Shown here piece after piece: positions 1 through 12,749 of a DNA stretch of 64,000 nucleotides (the first letter of the stretch is position 1; each line of letters begins with the position of its first letter). The DNA is from Monomorium pharaonis. Lineage: Eukaryota > Arthropoda > Insecta > Hymenoptera > Formicidae. The translations under genes and the position numbers were made by a program. The notes beneath the pieces were generated by a model. That model was not told the origin of the DNA, did not search any database, and saw only the letters and a list, made by a program, of their open reading frames with translations. The stretch spans positions 2,712,501-2,776,500 of the forward strand of contig NC_050476.1 in NCBI RefSeq assembly GCF_013373865.1. Reading direction: 5' to 3'.

Positions 1-2210
1 TCTGCCGGCTTCTCGTACTCGCTCGAGCGCGCGTCTACGGTTTTTTCTTTTCTTTCCTTTACACGAGCGCTGCGCGCATGCACGCACGTCGGCACCTGTG
101 CTTACTGCAGCACGTGCCACCGTACGTGTCGCGGCAATGTCAACGTATGCGTACATATGTACATATGTACGAGATGGATGAAATTTAGATGCGCGGCGTG
201 GTCAACGACGTCTGCCACTTGTCACGATGACTGCCTAGTGCTTCACTTCCTAGGATTAGCTGCCGGTGGCTTTCGGGAATTGTGAAACAGGGTCCTTTGA
301 CCCTAGCATCGGATTTATCTAAAAGGTTTCCGTTTGTGTATTTTTACCCTACTGTTGTTCGCAATTCTATTGAATTATTTTACCAAAATTGCTAAGAAAG
401 GTTAAAATTATCATTTCGTGAAAAAGATTCGAAAGTGTAGAATAAAATTCTGATTACGACATTTACGACGAAGGAGTCTTTCAAAACTCGTTTCATAAGA
501 GCTTTAAATTTTCGAAACTGCTTTTTTTTAAATCAAGCAATAATTTCTTCGCACATCATCACGATAGCGACGCCTCTTCGTGCCGGTCGAGATTACCGAT
601 GAGCGTCCTATCAAATGTTAGCGGTAATCTTACGCCGGACACGCGGCGATTTTCGCTCTTGCGTAACGATTTGCGGGATTCATTGTCGAGGTAGCTCGCG
701 AATCGTAAACCGCGAAATGCCCGCCGAATAATTTTGCGTACCCGCGAAACTCGACACCGACAGATTCGAGTTACCTCCCGAGGTCGACTCCTCGACTTTC
801 GTCTGGTTTTACCGCGGTCGCCGATGTTACGGAACAGGCAGAACGAATTTGCCCCGGTTCTCAGACCTCTGGCGTGTCCTCGAAGTCACATACGCGCCTT
901 CCTGCTTTGCTAATGAGACACCGCGCGATCCGGTTTTCGGATCTGGTTCGTTCCGGAGCGCCGTGAATCAACCCCTCTTGCGAGAAACACGTCCGTTTAA
1001 TGCCCCCTTGACTTCGTTACGACGATCGAGATCGACGCTGGCAGCCGGAGCGTCGGATTTTAAGCGTTTCTTGTGACCCCGCGAGGTTCTCCGGGATTTC
1101 GCGCTGTTCCCGCGGTCGCCGAACCCCCGACGGATTCTAAAGCAGAAACCCGTAAGGTGATACAAAACAGACGGCGCGCGTTACGGCGTTTTCTAATCGT
1201 AAATTCGAGCTAACGAGATAATATCGCCGCGAGCTGGCTACCACGATCGGCCGAGCCAGTTCTTGCCTGGCTAATCGAGACCTCATAGTTACCACGGCGT
1301 TGTCGACACTGTAACATCGCGGCGCACGTAATTGGCGGATTATTCGCTTCCCTTTTCCGTTTATCGAGATCATATTTCGCGTGGAAAGAGAAAATTTACA
1401 AGCGAAATGCACAGTACCATAGTATAAGCGGAATTAGTAATTTTACGAGTGATAGAAAAGTCGATATGTGATTCTGCTAAGTAAAACCTTCTTGCAAATT
1501 GTTAACTTAGAATTCCCAACTTTTAAATAAAGTTTTAAAATTTCCACGTCAGGATAAAATTAAGATCAATTGGAAGGCGAGTTTTGCTTGCTTGTATCTC
1601 ACTTTAGTGCGGTTCTTCAATTTTTAATATTTTTTGTTTATTTTCTCATTATTCCATGTATTTTTTAGCTCGCTAATAGCCGCAATTGCACGAACGTGTT
1701 CCACGACTATGACGTGCTCTCGGCCCCGGAATATGACCCTCACATTTCAATCTTACGGCTCGTCGCCTCGGATCTCGGATCTCAGCACGCGACTCGCTCG
1801 TGTGCGATTTTTCGCGATCGCGGAAAGATCCGCGGCGCTACCGCGGAACGCGGAGAGACGCGAATCCCACGCGGCGAGCGCGAAACGAGGGCGTTGGCAT
1901 TCGCGTATCGTGATCGCGTCGGGGGACCATTTACGTTCCTCTATAATCGTAAATTCAAACAAACGAGAACGCGCTAGCTCGCGTGAGGCTACGTGTCGGG
2001 CATAAAGCAGCGTGACGGCGAAAACGGGGCATGGCACTCGTGGCCGTGTCCCGCGGGTCTGGTTTCTGGTTCCGGCCAGCCCGTTTCGTTTTACGACGTG
2101 ACACGCTGATCCGCCCCCTCCCTCCTCTCGTCGTCCTCACGACTCGTCAGGTAGGTCAGAGGCCACCGCGGTAGTGGCCAGAATTCGTCGTAGTCGGCGG
2201 CTCTATGCTC
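1..2210. other. Non-coding, CpG-rich with an AT-rich start
   Basis: Frames here are short and have no recognisable content. GACTCGTCAG|GTAGGT at about 2142-2155 resembles a donor but has no supporting exon. Nothing else is seen. Confidence 0.6.
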
Positions 2211-2365
2211 TTAAGCAGATCGCCGCGTAACGATAACCGGGGAGAAACGAAACGCGTAATAAGAAGTAGCGACGGCCCGCTCGTATTCGTCGTCCTGGCT
2301 GATTATGTCGACCACCGTAAAGGTCCACGATCTCGGAAACGGAAGGTTCCATTATGTCCGCCGGT
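2211..2365. repeat. Old local duplication, copy 1
   Basis: This copy aligns with 2881-3030. Shared words in order are TAAG(C/T)AGATC, GCGTRACGATAACC, AAACG, GTAATAAGAAGT and, more weakly, TAAAG and TTCATTA-type words further on. The best match covers 2211-2270. The offset is about 670 bp. There is no coding sequence in either copy. It could be an old tandem duplication of a roughly 670-bp unit. Confidence 0.5.
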
Positions 2366-2880
2366 GGAGAACGGACGGCGCGCGGCGCCGCAAGAAGAAG
2401 GAGAGAACGGACTGAACTCGCCGAGCGGTATGTCGACGGCGAGCAGCTAATTAGAAGTTTCTAATTGCCTCAATTAGGAATTCACGACTCCGCCGTTTTG
2501 CGCCGTCCGGATTGTTTCGCGAGCGAGCAGTTAATTAGGACCTTTTACTACCTACAATGTCACGAAATATTTCCCTCCCGCGGTACACACTTTTTCTCTC
2601 CTGACTCATTAAAAAGTTGTCAAAATGTCTCTTCAAGTCCTTCAAGGACTGTCGGAGGAGAGAGAGTTCAAACTTTCCGGTTTGATTTTAAAACGCGATT
2701 AATTCACGTACTTGACTAATAACGTTGCTCCTCCTGAGATAATAACAAAAGGGACAAAGAACAATCCTCTTCGCGGAACGTGTTCAGGTCGGCTATCTGT
2801 CTAATCCCAGAGACAAGTCTCGGTTGGCTCCGAGCATGCACCCTCTCCCGGCGAGCGTAAAGGCCACTGCCGCCTCGTTC

Positions 2881-3030
2881 CTAAGTAGATCTTGGCGTGA
2901 CGATAACCAGGAAACGTAATAAGAAGTTGCAGCGTGTGTGCCGGGGCTCATTGCCGAGTTCATTCTTGAGCCCCTTAAAGACCGGCCTCTCTGGCGAGCA
3001 AGACTTCATTACGTTCCGCGCCATTCCGTC
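2881..3030. repeat. Old local duplication, copy 2
   Basis: This is the partner of the copy starting at 2211. The strongest part, 2881-2930, lacks about 10 bp present in copy 1 between GATAACC and GTAATAAGAAGT. It continues more weakly to about 3030. Confidence 0.5.
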
Positions 3031-3163
3031 GCACGTACGAAAAGAGATGGTCGTAAAGAACGGTTCCAGGCGCGCACGGATATTACGACCATCGTTCGTA
3101 CGTTACGTGTAATACGGCGTATATGATACAGAAGCGTGGCTAACACCATATTTGCTCGACCCC

Positions 3164-3164
<1 letters not shown>

Positions 3165-3231
<67 letters not shown>

Positions 3232-3235
3232 TGTT
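3165..3235. repeat. (TC)n microsatellite
   Basis: About 35 uninterrupted TC units. Confidence 0.95.
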
Positions 3236-5956
3236 TGACGTGATACGTGGACGAAAATTCAATTTCGCTTCGCGAAGATCGTTTTATATCGATCGTAAGA
3301 CTTTATTTCCCGTTTCGCGCAGAGAACGATCTTGCCTAGCCACCTTGAAATAATTACAGCCTGCGCTTATCTCTCGGCAATTAAGAAGCTGTTGCTTCTA
3401 TCCTTAGACGCTGCTGGAGCACATTCACGCGCGTTGCTCGCCGCGGGATAAGCATTCATCATATTGACATTATTCATGCGCGGCCTTGGGTCTGAATTTA
3501 ATATGAATTAATTAGAAATTTGTTATCTCCCGGGTGGGAATTTCACTTTCAAACTCGGAACGTGATCGCCGCCGTCTGCGAAAAGCGTGCATCACCGGGA
3601 TGGAATCTACGACGGGTTGGCGCTTGAATTTCATTTCTTGATATGTACGTTGTGTCACGAGTTGTGCCTATCCGATGTATTGACACGCCATCGCGCGTCG
3701 GAGAAGAAAGGGCCGACAAAAACAATTCCCGAGTCGTTCAATAGAATCTTAAAAAAAAAAAAAAGAAAAAAGAATTGGATCGAAGGCAGTAACATCACGC
3801 TGCGTGCGTGCATTCACGTGTTTAGTTGCATCAATCGCCAGGTTTCAAAGAACTGTCGATAGTACAGCGTACGATTGAGATTCACGCGCGTGCAACAGTT
3901 GTCATTAACATCTCGGATGTGGGATATAATTCGCACGGGCCTGTGTGCGTGTGTGTATAATGTGCGTTCATTGCGAAATGCGGTTGCTTTTCTCGGTACA
4001 TCGCATGGCCGACGATGAAGCAATCGCGACCGCAATTGAACGAAAAAGATACTCGATCGTTGCGACAATTACTATGATTCTGAAATACTTCCTGCCGAGA
4101 GTTATAGCGCACGCAATTGCGATGATTTTTTTTGTCTCGCACGAGCGTCATCGGGGCGAATGTTCGCAATAAATATTAGTGTTCTCGTATCTACATTTAC
4201 ACGTTTCTATTATATACAAATTTATTATTAGAACCTTTAAGTATTATGTAAAAAGAAATATTTTCTTGGATCTCTGAATTTCGATTACTTTTTCATCTGC
4301 TTTAAATTGATGCAAAACATCTCTAAAAATTCATGAACAAGTATTTTCAAATTTCTAGGACAAGTATCTGTATTTTATTTTGAAATAAAATAAAGTGTAG
4401 TGTAATTTAATTATTTTAATTATTTTCGAAGTTTTGAGAAATAAATGATTAAAATTTATCAAAACTTACATCTTTTATCTACATTTGAATTAAATCAACG
4501 CTTAACATGTAAAATTTGAGCTCGTATCTTTCAAGTCGTATCTTCCAAATAAAAATTTAAAGACGAATGTAAATCGTTTGCGCGCTTTCCTTCGGCGGCA
4601 TTTGCGTCTCTCAGTCGGGCTCACTTTTTTGCGTCTCGATTGCCGTCATCGTCTACGTCCGGAGAGGCGTCTTCATCCGCTAATTGAATCAATGTTACCG
4701 GACGCGGAGAGCTACACACGCGGCGGAGGTATTCCCTTAATTTCTCGCTCTATCCCCGCGGCCGTTCTCCGCGTTTGGAAGGCGGGTATCGCGGTTGTCG
4801 CTTATGCCCGCGGACGTTAAGATTAAGGCGGCGATCTCGCGGAGTGCCGCGAGGCCGTCTTTTACGGCGGCGGCTTGCTGTGAAACCGTACGCCGATTCT
4901 CGATGGCTTTGCGCCATCATTCTACAACCCCGTGGCGAACCTTAAGCGACCGCCGGTCTCCGTAAGAGTCCTGGCGAGCTGTCCGCCTCCTCTGCAGACT
5001 CGGCTCCGCACACTTCGGCGTCTGATACTCCGAGGATCGAGCCTTTCGTGAAAATTGCGACAATAACGACATGTTCTCTTAAAAGGACAAATTAAGATAT
5101 TTTTCAGTTTGGACATTGATCTGACGAGATGGATAAAAATCTGTCAGGAAACGTGAACCGAAGAAACGAGAATTATATTTACAATGAACGAACGAAAACG
5201 GCTATTTTATTCTCTTCGCGGTAGATGCGGCCCTGTCTCTATGGATTGAACGCTTAAAAATCCGCGGACACCTAATGGTATCCTTATGCGCTACAACAAT
5301 ATGGTTAATTGAACAGAATATTCCCGGTACTTGGTCTCGCAGCAGGTCCATTATTCGAATTACGACATGGCCGTCTCTCGGCGTGATCGCGCCGAGTTCC
5401 GCATATTTTTCTGGGCCTTATGTTGGGCACGATAACGTTATAATTTAGTATGCTCGAAGGATTCTACATCGCTGCTCGTGTCGAAAAAGTTAAACATTGT
5501 ATTCTAGGATTAATATCGTAAATTTAGCATCGTATTTTTATTCAAATTATCTTATTCTTGAGAGCTCATATCTTAATTTTTAAACTCTAATCTAAGCACG
5601 AACCTGACGTTTAGAGATTCGCTTTAGTCATTATTATCGTCGTAAGACGTCGGTATAAAATTTTGCTTTATGGTAATCGCAATGAATAAATCTGTCCAAG
5701 TTAAAATCACTTAAGCTTAAAAAACCAACAAAATAATACTTGGGTTTTTACATTATACAGATAAATTCGTCTTAAATTTCAATTAGGAAAATTGCAGGGC
5801 AATTTTTTGGCATTTTAACGACACCGAAAACTACATATGAAAGCAAGTAAATCAGCTCGCGTGCAAATTTATTCTACGCGTTCTCCACGTGGAGATACAT
5901 TTCCCCTGAACCGTGTTCGTGTCACCCATTTCTTTTTTTTCTCTTTATTTTCGCAG
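3236..5956. other. Non-coding
   Basis: CpG-rich 3240-4160, AT-rich 4170-4575, then mixed. No exon-like structure is seen before the pyrimidine tract at 5928. Confidence 0.6.
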
Positions 5957-6015
5957 TCGTGGCCAAAGAAGCGCCTGATCCCTTCAGCGAGTGCGACACA
6001 ATGAAATTGGATTAA
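5957..6015 (+). CDS. Weak candidate terminal exon
   Basis: A long pyrimidine tract (5928-5953) leads into TTTTCGCAG ending at 5956. With a two-base carry-in the following frame reads VAKEAPDPFSECDTMKLD and stops at TAA 6013-6015. A second frame is also open for 15 codons. The acceptor is strong, but such tracts are common in this pyrimidine-rich window. No upstream exon was identified. Confidence 0.13.
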
Positions 6016-6391
6016 AGTCGTGCCCTCGCTAGTTCTCGCCGGCCCGCGTTCTCTCTCTCCCCGCAGCGACGCGACTCGGCCGAGACCGAGAGAAGAGTTT
6101 TAACGATCTACCGCCGTACAAATTGTCGAGATGCTATCATCTCTCAGCGGGGAGAGAGAACGGGGGTAAGAAAGGCAGATAGGACGATACGGCGCGAGAG
6201 AGATGAGGCGAAAGAGAGTGAGAGAGACGGCACGGAGGGAGGACAGCGAAGGGGGCGAAAGGAGTAGATGCGAGGGAAGATTAGGGCGGCATCTCCCCAC
6301 GGCGAGGTCGGTAACAGAAACTGCTGTTGGTGATGCTCTTGATGCCGTGCCGCAGTCGCCTGTTGCCGCCGCGTTTCGCTTCACCATCACG

Positions 6392-6414
6392 CTCTCTCTC
6401 TCTCTCTCTCTCTC
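6392..6414. repeat. (CT)n microsatellite
   Basis: About 11 units. It accounts for the Ser/Leu-rich frames across it. Confidence 0.9.
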
Positions 6415-6545
6415 CTCTCGTCTGTGCCCTGGTATCTGACGCGATTCGTACGTTGAGGATTCTCAACAGTAAATTACAAAATATGCTAAGCGGCCGATAT
6501 AAATCAAAAGTGGGGCCCGCGCGCGGCCGTAGGGCTCTCGAGGGG

Positions 6546-6583
6546 TGAGAGAGAGAGCGAGAGAGAGAGAGAGAGAGAGAGAG
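6546..6583. repeat. (GA)n microsatellite
   Basis: About 18 GA units with one GC interruption. It lies 130 bp from the (CT)n array at 6392, so the two could pair as long inverted arms. Confidence 0.9.
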
Positions 6584-7385
6584 TCCTTTACCCGTCGCCT
6601 CCGTCTCCCGGATTCCACGGCGCAAGGGGTAAGGGTCCTCCGCGTTCTTCATGAGTCGACCTAAGCCAAAATATAAGGAGAGACCCCCATCACAAATCGA
6701 GAACGAGGGAGAATCTCTTTTTCCTTCTGGTAAAGGGCGTAGAACGCCGATGCGACGGTGCAGTTTGCAAACCGAGCAAATGGACCGGAAGACTCGAACG
6801 CGAGATATAAATAGGCGCGACTGGAGAGCCATATATCTAACCAACTAAACTCCACTAAATTGCTTCGAAGTAATGTAGAAGAGAGTGATGTAGAATCGGG
6901 AACATTCGCGGTTCCTTATTAAGAGCAGCGAAAGAGAGAGAAAGAGCGAAGGGGAGGGGAGGGGGAAAGAAAGGCTCCATTTATCGACGGCACGCTGCGT
7001 ACTCATTTAAGCGCGAGAGATTTATGGAATATCGATAAACTCCTGAAGAGAGAATTGTGATTGCTATTTCCTCGAACTGTAAGTGTAATATATACGTGAG
7101 TGGGTCGTGGAAAGTTCGAATCATTTTATGCAACTCTCTTTCTTGCAACAATTTTGCAATTTGTCTTACCATCACGTTTGGAAAAAAAAAATACGATCCA
7201 TTCGATTAAGGAAAATTTTATTTATTATTCAATACCACATGTGCGAAGAGAAAACAATTTAAATGTATTTAACAGTGTCAAACTGATGCATCTACCTTCT
7301 CCGCGTTTATCGCGCAATTAAGATAACAGAAACGTATGTACCTGTGTCCGAGAGAACGCGAATCATCTAATTAACGCGTCAAACG

Positions 7386-7410
7386 TCTCTCTCTCTCTCT
7401 CTCTCTCTCT
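7386..7410. repeat. (TC)n microsatellite
   Basis: Twelve uninterrupted units. Confidence 0.9.
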
Positions 7411-8777
7411 GTGTCGGCCGATTTTACGCGCGATTGTTCCGCGTAATCGGACGCGGTATAACGAATTATGCTCACCGCGAGCGCTCAATTACGCGGCCGA
7501 GACTATTAATCGAGATACGGCGGAATACACGAATAGCTAATAACGCGCTAAGAGTGAGTGCCCGCTGTAACATCGGGACGCGGGACTATCTGCGGATCTT
7601 CGCTAATCGAGTCCTCCCGATGCACCCGGTACGAAGCCGTCACGCACACGCACGTGTTTATGGATGAGCCACGTTACAAGCCGCGCGGCCACGTGCACGC
7701 GCGCGGCCAGCCGCGCTTCTAAATTAAGTGCATCGAGCGAAGAGGAGCGCCGCGCAAGTGCATAAAATTACGTACGTTACATGCAAGAGCGGTGCGAAAG
7801 GTGCTTTCGCAGATTGCTCCATCGAAGCTATGCACTTTCAAAAGCAGCGAGAAAGTCTATTATCCTCTCAGTTCCTCCTTCATATAAATTATTATAATAT
7901 TATAATAACAGTGAAAGAGAATGAAGGAAAGACAGAGTAATAATTATATAAAAATTATATAAACGCACTGGTGAAACACAAGAAATAATTTAACTTAAAA
8001 AAAATTGATAAATGTATGATTGTTACAAAAATATTTTAAAATTTTATTTGCAAAAATTTTATTTTAATGCAAGCTTCGCTTTATAATGAGTGCTTGTGTT
8101 GCTTGCAGCTATTACTGGTTTCGGATCTCTGCGCAATCGAAAAGCGAAAATTGTTTCAACTTCTAAAGCTATTTTTCAGAAAACTGTCTCTCCAGGCTCC
8201 GCAAAAGTTAATCCTGATAGAGAGTCTCGGGAACGTGAATATTCCTGAATTATTTAAATGCGCGAGAGGCGTGTAGAATCTTCCTGGATTCGCACGAGCG
8301 TGATTATATTCCGTGGATCGAGCCGTGGAAAATCGCATTTCTTTCCTCTCGCGTATGATTACGAAGCTTACATGCGCGGATGAGAATCTGAAATAGCGAG
8401 ATAGCGAGGTACCCGCGAAACTTCAAAGCAGCGAGAAAACGTTGCATAAAGCGTGCATAATAGCGGCCGTTGTCTTCAGCTTATATTTTTACCGGAGGTA
8501 AAATTCGCATTTTAGAATTTTATCTTTTACATTACAACATTTAGTATTATAAACAAGAAATATGCAATTTTGATGGTCGCCGAAGATCATCAAAAAATCA
8601 TCGACTCTTTCTCTAAGACCGGTATTTCTTATTTCAAGATCGTATTCATGTTTTAAGATGCTAATTCGGTTGTGCGATTGAGAGTCGATTCTGAATCTCT
8701 GAGTATCGACCTACATTGCCTAATTACATATATTACATGACGCATAAATTTTACAACGTGACAAAATTAATACTCAC

Positions 8778-9206
8778 GTGGACCAGAGTTCGTGCGTGGG
8801 CGGCAGTTTGACTTCTGCCGTTTTCTCGGGAAGTTTGTAGTATTCGTAGACATAGGGCGCGGCAGGATCATCGTTGTGGTTAGCTACCGCCGACTGATGC
8901 TGCTGCTGAAGATTTAGCATAGCCGCGGTCGCTACCGAGAGCGGATGCTCGCAGTAGGCCCGCCAGTCACCCTCCATACCCTGTACCTGCACCTGCACCG
9001 CGGCAACCCTCTTGTGAACCTCCTGATCGCCGTTCTCGGCGCCGCTCTGCAGGCTCTGCGCCACCGCCTCCTCCGCTCTCAGTTCCTCCTCCTCTTCCGG
9101 TTCGCGCTGTGCAGACACGTAGCTCTGTTGTTGCTGCTGCTGCTGCTGCTGCGCGTCGTCGCTGACAACGGTACCGTTGGTATCCTCCTCGCTACGACTG
9201 CGTCGT
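8778..9206 (-). CDS. Internal coding exon of an unrecognised protein, with polyQ and acidic tract
   Basis: This is an internal exon read on the minus strand, 429 nt long. A TTTGATTACAG acceptor lies immediately above 9206 and a CCAC|GTGAGT donor immediately below 8778. The frame is entered with one base of a split codon and left with two, giving 142 whole codons with no stop. The in-frame stop seen if the donor is ignored (TGA at 8774-8776) lies inside the donor itself. In order the peptide has an Arg/Ser start (RRSRSEEDTNG), nine glutamines (six CAG, two CAA, one CAG), an acidic segment (EPEEEEELRAEEA), a mixed helix-like part containing GDWRAYCEHPLSVATAAMLN, and a C-terminal part rich in Tyr, Pro and Lys (YVYEYYKLPEKTAEVKLPP). 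I do not recognise the family. The varied, aromatic-containing sequence outside the polyQ argues against a chance frame. There is no Met start, so the gene begins upstream, at higher coordinates, and continues below 8778. No partner exon could be identified, so flanking DNA is probably intron. Confidence 0.72.
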
Positions 9207-10062
9207 CTGTAATCAAACCAAGCGATTTATGTAATTACTGAAACAAGACAAGCCCTCGGCTTCAGACAGTCTCGCGGTACATAATTGCATGAATATTTAA
9301 TTGCCATGATGCCTAAGGAGTTATATATGTATTGTCACCCACAAATCTGTCTGGTATTACCGCGTTTGAATGCGATGTAAAATGTAATTAACGCGAGTGT
9401 ATAGAAGACGTAATGACCGATCGTCCCTTCGGTGAAGATATGAGAATCGTATTTTCAATATCGTCTCGCGACAATGTGTCCTATAGAACCATGAGGAAAA
9501 GGAGAAGCGCACTATATGTACGACCGACAATATTCAACCAAGCAGCGAATTCTCCCTCTTCTACTGTTGGCGACAACCATAAGCGACACGGCAGCGTGTC
9601 GTTTGAAAAAAATAAAAGAAAAAAATAAAGAAGATTTCCCCCGAAGGCTGCGGTAATGAATGTGCTGCGGGATAACAGTTAGGAATAACCGGGCCCGGTA
9701 GAATGTAATAAATTACAACGGACCCATCGAATTTATCAATTAGCGATAATCGCGGCGCATAAGCCGCACTGATGATTCCTCAATTTAGCAATGACCACCA
9801 ACGGTGGAAGTGCATCGCGCATCGGCGCATGGTTGCGCCGGTAATTTATCGCCGTCGCGTACATCGCGATACCTAATCGCACCGTTCGAGAGAGAAGGAG
9901 AAAGAGAGAAAGAGTACGCGCTTTCGTACGCACTCCGTGCCTAGCCACCTGGATATTTGTCACCGGTCATTACTTTCCGAAGTAATACCTTCCGGCTGCA
10001 TAGCGGGGACGATCAACGACGACGAGGTCCATGAGAATGCGCGTATGAAATACATCTCGATG

Positions 10063-10080
10063 AATAAATAAATAAATAAA
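10063..10080. repeat. (AATA)n microsatellite
   Basis: Four to five tetranucleotide units. Confidence 0.8.
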
Positions 10081-11460
10081 GCGTCATATTGCAAATCAGG
10101 CTGATTTTCCATCTCATCCCCTTTTTATCGGATGTTTTAAGCAGTTAATTCGGAGACGAGGAATTAAAAAATCTCTATTTTACATTTTAGCATATGGCGC
10201 GCGCGCGCACGAATATATGTTTTAAAGTTCGAGCTACAGAATTTTATTCATTGCACGGTTTTTATTTCGAAATCTGCATTGTGACGCTTGCCTCTTTTTT
10301 GCAGTATATACGCGCATCACCTGTCTCCGCGCGACAGGGATAAACTTAATCGCCGATCGAGAAAGAAATCTCGCGCATTGCCACCGGGTCGGAGCAGATG
10401 ACGAGGCGACGGGCGACGAAGGAACGAGGGGGAGGGGAGGGTTACATCGTAAATACGTATACACGCACGAAGATTAATTATTATAAACCCCTGCCTGTTG
10501 CCTGCAGTCATCAATTTATACTCCTCTCTCGTGCATCCCAATTCCAATCCCGATCCCGATCCCGTGAGTCGCGCTACGGAATAAAGGCTCATCCTCTCTA
10601 ATTTATGCATGTCGAATCAATCTCCCTCCTTCCATCCTTTCTTCCTCTGTCTTTCTCTTTCTCTTTCTCTCTCTCATCCTCGCTTTGCCTCACGTGTTCC
10701 TTCTACGTTTCCTCCTCGCGCACCTGGACAACCGTCGTCCCTGAGAGAGAAAGACCAGCCACCCCGATAATGAGGACCCGAGTTATCCTGTGCAAATATT
10801 TTCCTCGACGGCTGTTTGCACAGGCACGAACGGACCGACGGAGATCCGATCATTGAATGCACCGCCGACGTACGTGCATATATACGCATACGTGAGTTCT
10901 TTTTCTGCACGTAGAAATCTCGGGCGCGCGAATGTGGTGGTCGATTCCGTAGCGCCGCGATTCTGCCTATCTTAGCATACCTACCTGCGCTGTCTAGACA
11001 ATGAATTTATGCGCGATCATCCGGGCGAAAACTTCATTCCCGCGGCGAAGTGCAAACACGGATTTCACGGCGATGAAATAGCGCGCCGCGAGCGCGATGC
11101 TATTCTTCTCGCCCCGTGCAATCTTCATCCCGCTTTCGCCTGCGCATCCCGCGTACGTTTCACTTCGAATTTTCTCCCCGCTATATTAATAGTATTCATT
11201 GATCACGCGGGCAGCGTGAAACTATTCTTTGAGAATATTTCTCATCGCGACTCCGCTGAATTTTTACGATTCCAGACGTCAGCAATAAATTCCTACGTTT
11301 ACGAGCTTACAGGGGAATTAATTGCAATCGCATATCCTCGAGTCGTGGATTTCAATAAATTTCGATCTCCTGCGGAGATTGAAGCCGTTATAATTTCGCT
11401 GAGTTTAACTTTTAACGTTGGGAAACGCGGAAAATCTTGCGTCAATTATCACAAGTCGAG

Positions 11461-11463
11461 AGG

Positions 11464-11535
<72 letters not shown>
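11461..11535. repeat. (AG)n microsatellite
   Basis: About 34 units preceded by two AGGG units. It lies at the end of a 195-codon chance frame. Confidence 0.95.
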
Positions 11536-11538
<3 letters not shown>

Positions 11539-11965
11539 AGTATCCTTCGATTCGAGCTGTCGCCGGAGCTATAGCGACACCGATAGCCGGCCATAATTTT
11601 ATATCTTGTAATAATGTCACGTCCGCGTGTACTTATCCGCGTTAATTTATTTCAGAAATTCGAAATAAATCTTGTGTTACTTTCTTCCTACCGTAACCTG
11701 GCTGGAGGGATTTTTTTCCTTCCAGACCGCCTGTGATAAATGAAGCTTCAATAATAATAACTCACGATATACGACATAATTGATAACCGCGCGGCCGTGT
11801 ATACGTAATGTCGCGAATAATCGGACAAAATACTCGACGTCATCGACGATGAACATCATTCCCTTATTAAGGTATTTCGAGCGAATCCGACACGATAATG
11901 CCTGTAGGCCCTATAATTTCGTCCTCAACCGGAGCCTGGGGACTTTGCAAGAAGAAACTTCCGCC

Positions 11966-11966
<1 letters not shown>

Positions 11967-11999
<33 letters not shown>

Positions 12000-12000
12000 A
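11967..12000. repeat. (AG)n microsatellite
   Basis: Seventeen units with one AA interruption. Confidence 0.9.
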
Positions 12001-12728
12001 ATGATAAAGGATCCCCCGTTGCTCGTCGAGAAAAAGCGGAGACGCGTGCACGAAGTTTAAAGGCGGCGCCGAATCGAGAGAAGCTCGCGCATCGACGGCC
12101 GAATTTCAGAATAATGCGAGCACGTATCCTATCGCGTCGCGTTGCGTGCCGCTCGCGTACGTGACCGGTATACATACCTCTCTCCGGGCGGGGTAACACG
12201 AGAAAAAGGTTGAAAAAAAAAAAACGGAGAGAACGGAGGATCATAAAGGCGGAAAAGAGGGAGACACGGCTGCGGGAAAGAGGAGAAAATAAAGACCGAG
12301 GGACAGACGGAACGTACGTCGTCCGTACGCGTCGGGGACACGTATACGTTCTAAGGACTGCTACGCTAGGCTGGTGGATACATATGTAAATTGCGAGTAC
12401 CCCTATTACGAAGACTTCACCTGCGCATCCGGTTTTCGCGTGTGCTTTGATTTCGTCCCCGTACGTCACGTCCTCCTCCCTCCCTCCCTCGTCCACTTCT
12501 CGTGTGCGCGCGCGCTCTCGTCCGTGCAACACATACCACTTTTCTATAACGTTAAATCACTGCCGATTTCATTAAAACCACCGGGATGAGTAATTGCCCG
12601 ATGTATCGGGCGCGGTTGGCGCGGCGCGGCGGTGAACACGTCCGCGTTTAGACGGCGATATATCTTGGAAATTAAGGTTTCTGTCCCGACGGATATCGCG
12701 CCGTCGCATCTTAAATATTGCGTAATTT

Positions 12729-12749
12729 CGACGACGACGACGACGACGA
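12729..12749. repeat. (CGA)n microsatellite
   Basis: Seven trinucleotide units outside any credible coding frame. Confidence 0.85.

Larger units (their letters stand above)
6016..8777. other. Non-coding, probably partly intron of the 8778-9206 gene
   Basis: Holds three (GA/CT) arrays and AT-rich DNA at 7870-8065. As the 8778 donor points leftwards, this DNA should include the following intron. No continuing minus-strand exon was found. A 69-codon plus frame at 8067-8276 is protein-like in composition but unsupported. Confidence 0.5.

Noticed and set aside
2142..2155. Donor-like CAG|GTAGGT
   Set aside because: No exon-like sequence or acceptor upstream, and a single such site is expected by chance.
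8067..8276. Leu-rich 69-codon plus-strand frame with an upstream TTGCTTGCAG
   Set aside because: The acceptor is weak, it is on the opposite strand to the nearby real exon, and no partner exon or family was found.
11009..11596. 195-codon plus-strand frame
   Set aside because: The last 45 or so codons are the (AG)n array. The rest has no recognisable domain, no splice support and a composition typical of chance frames in stop-poor DNA.
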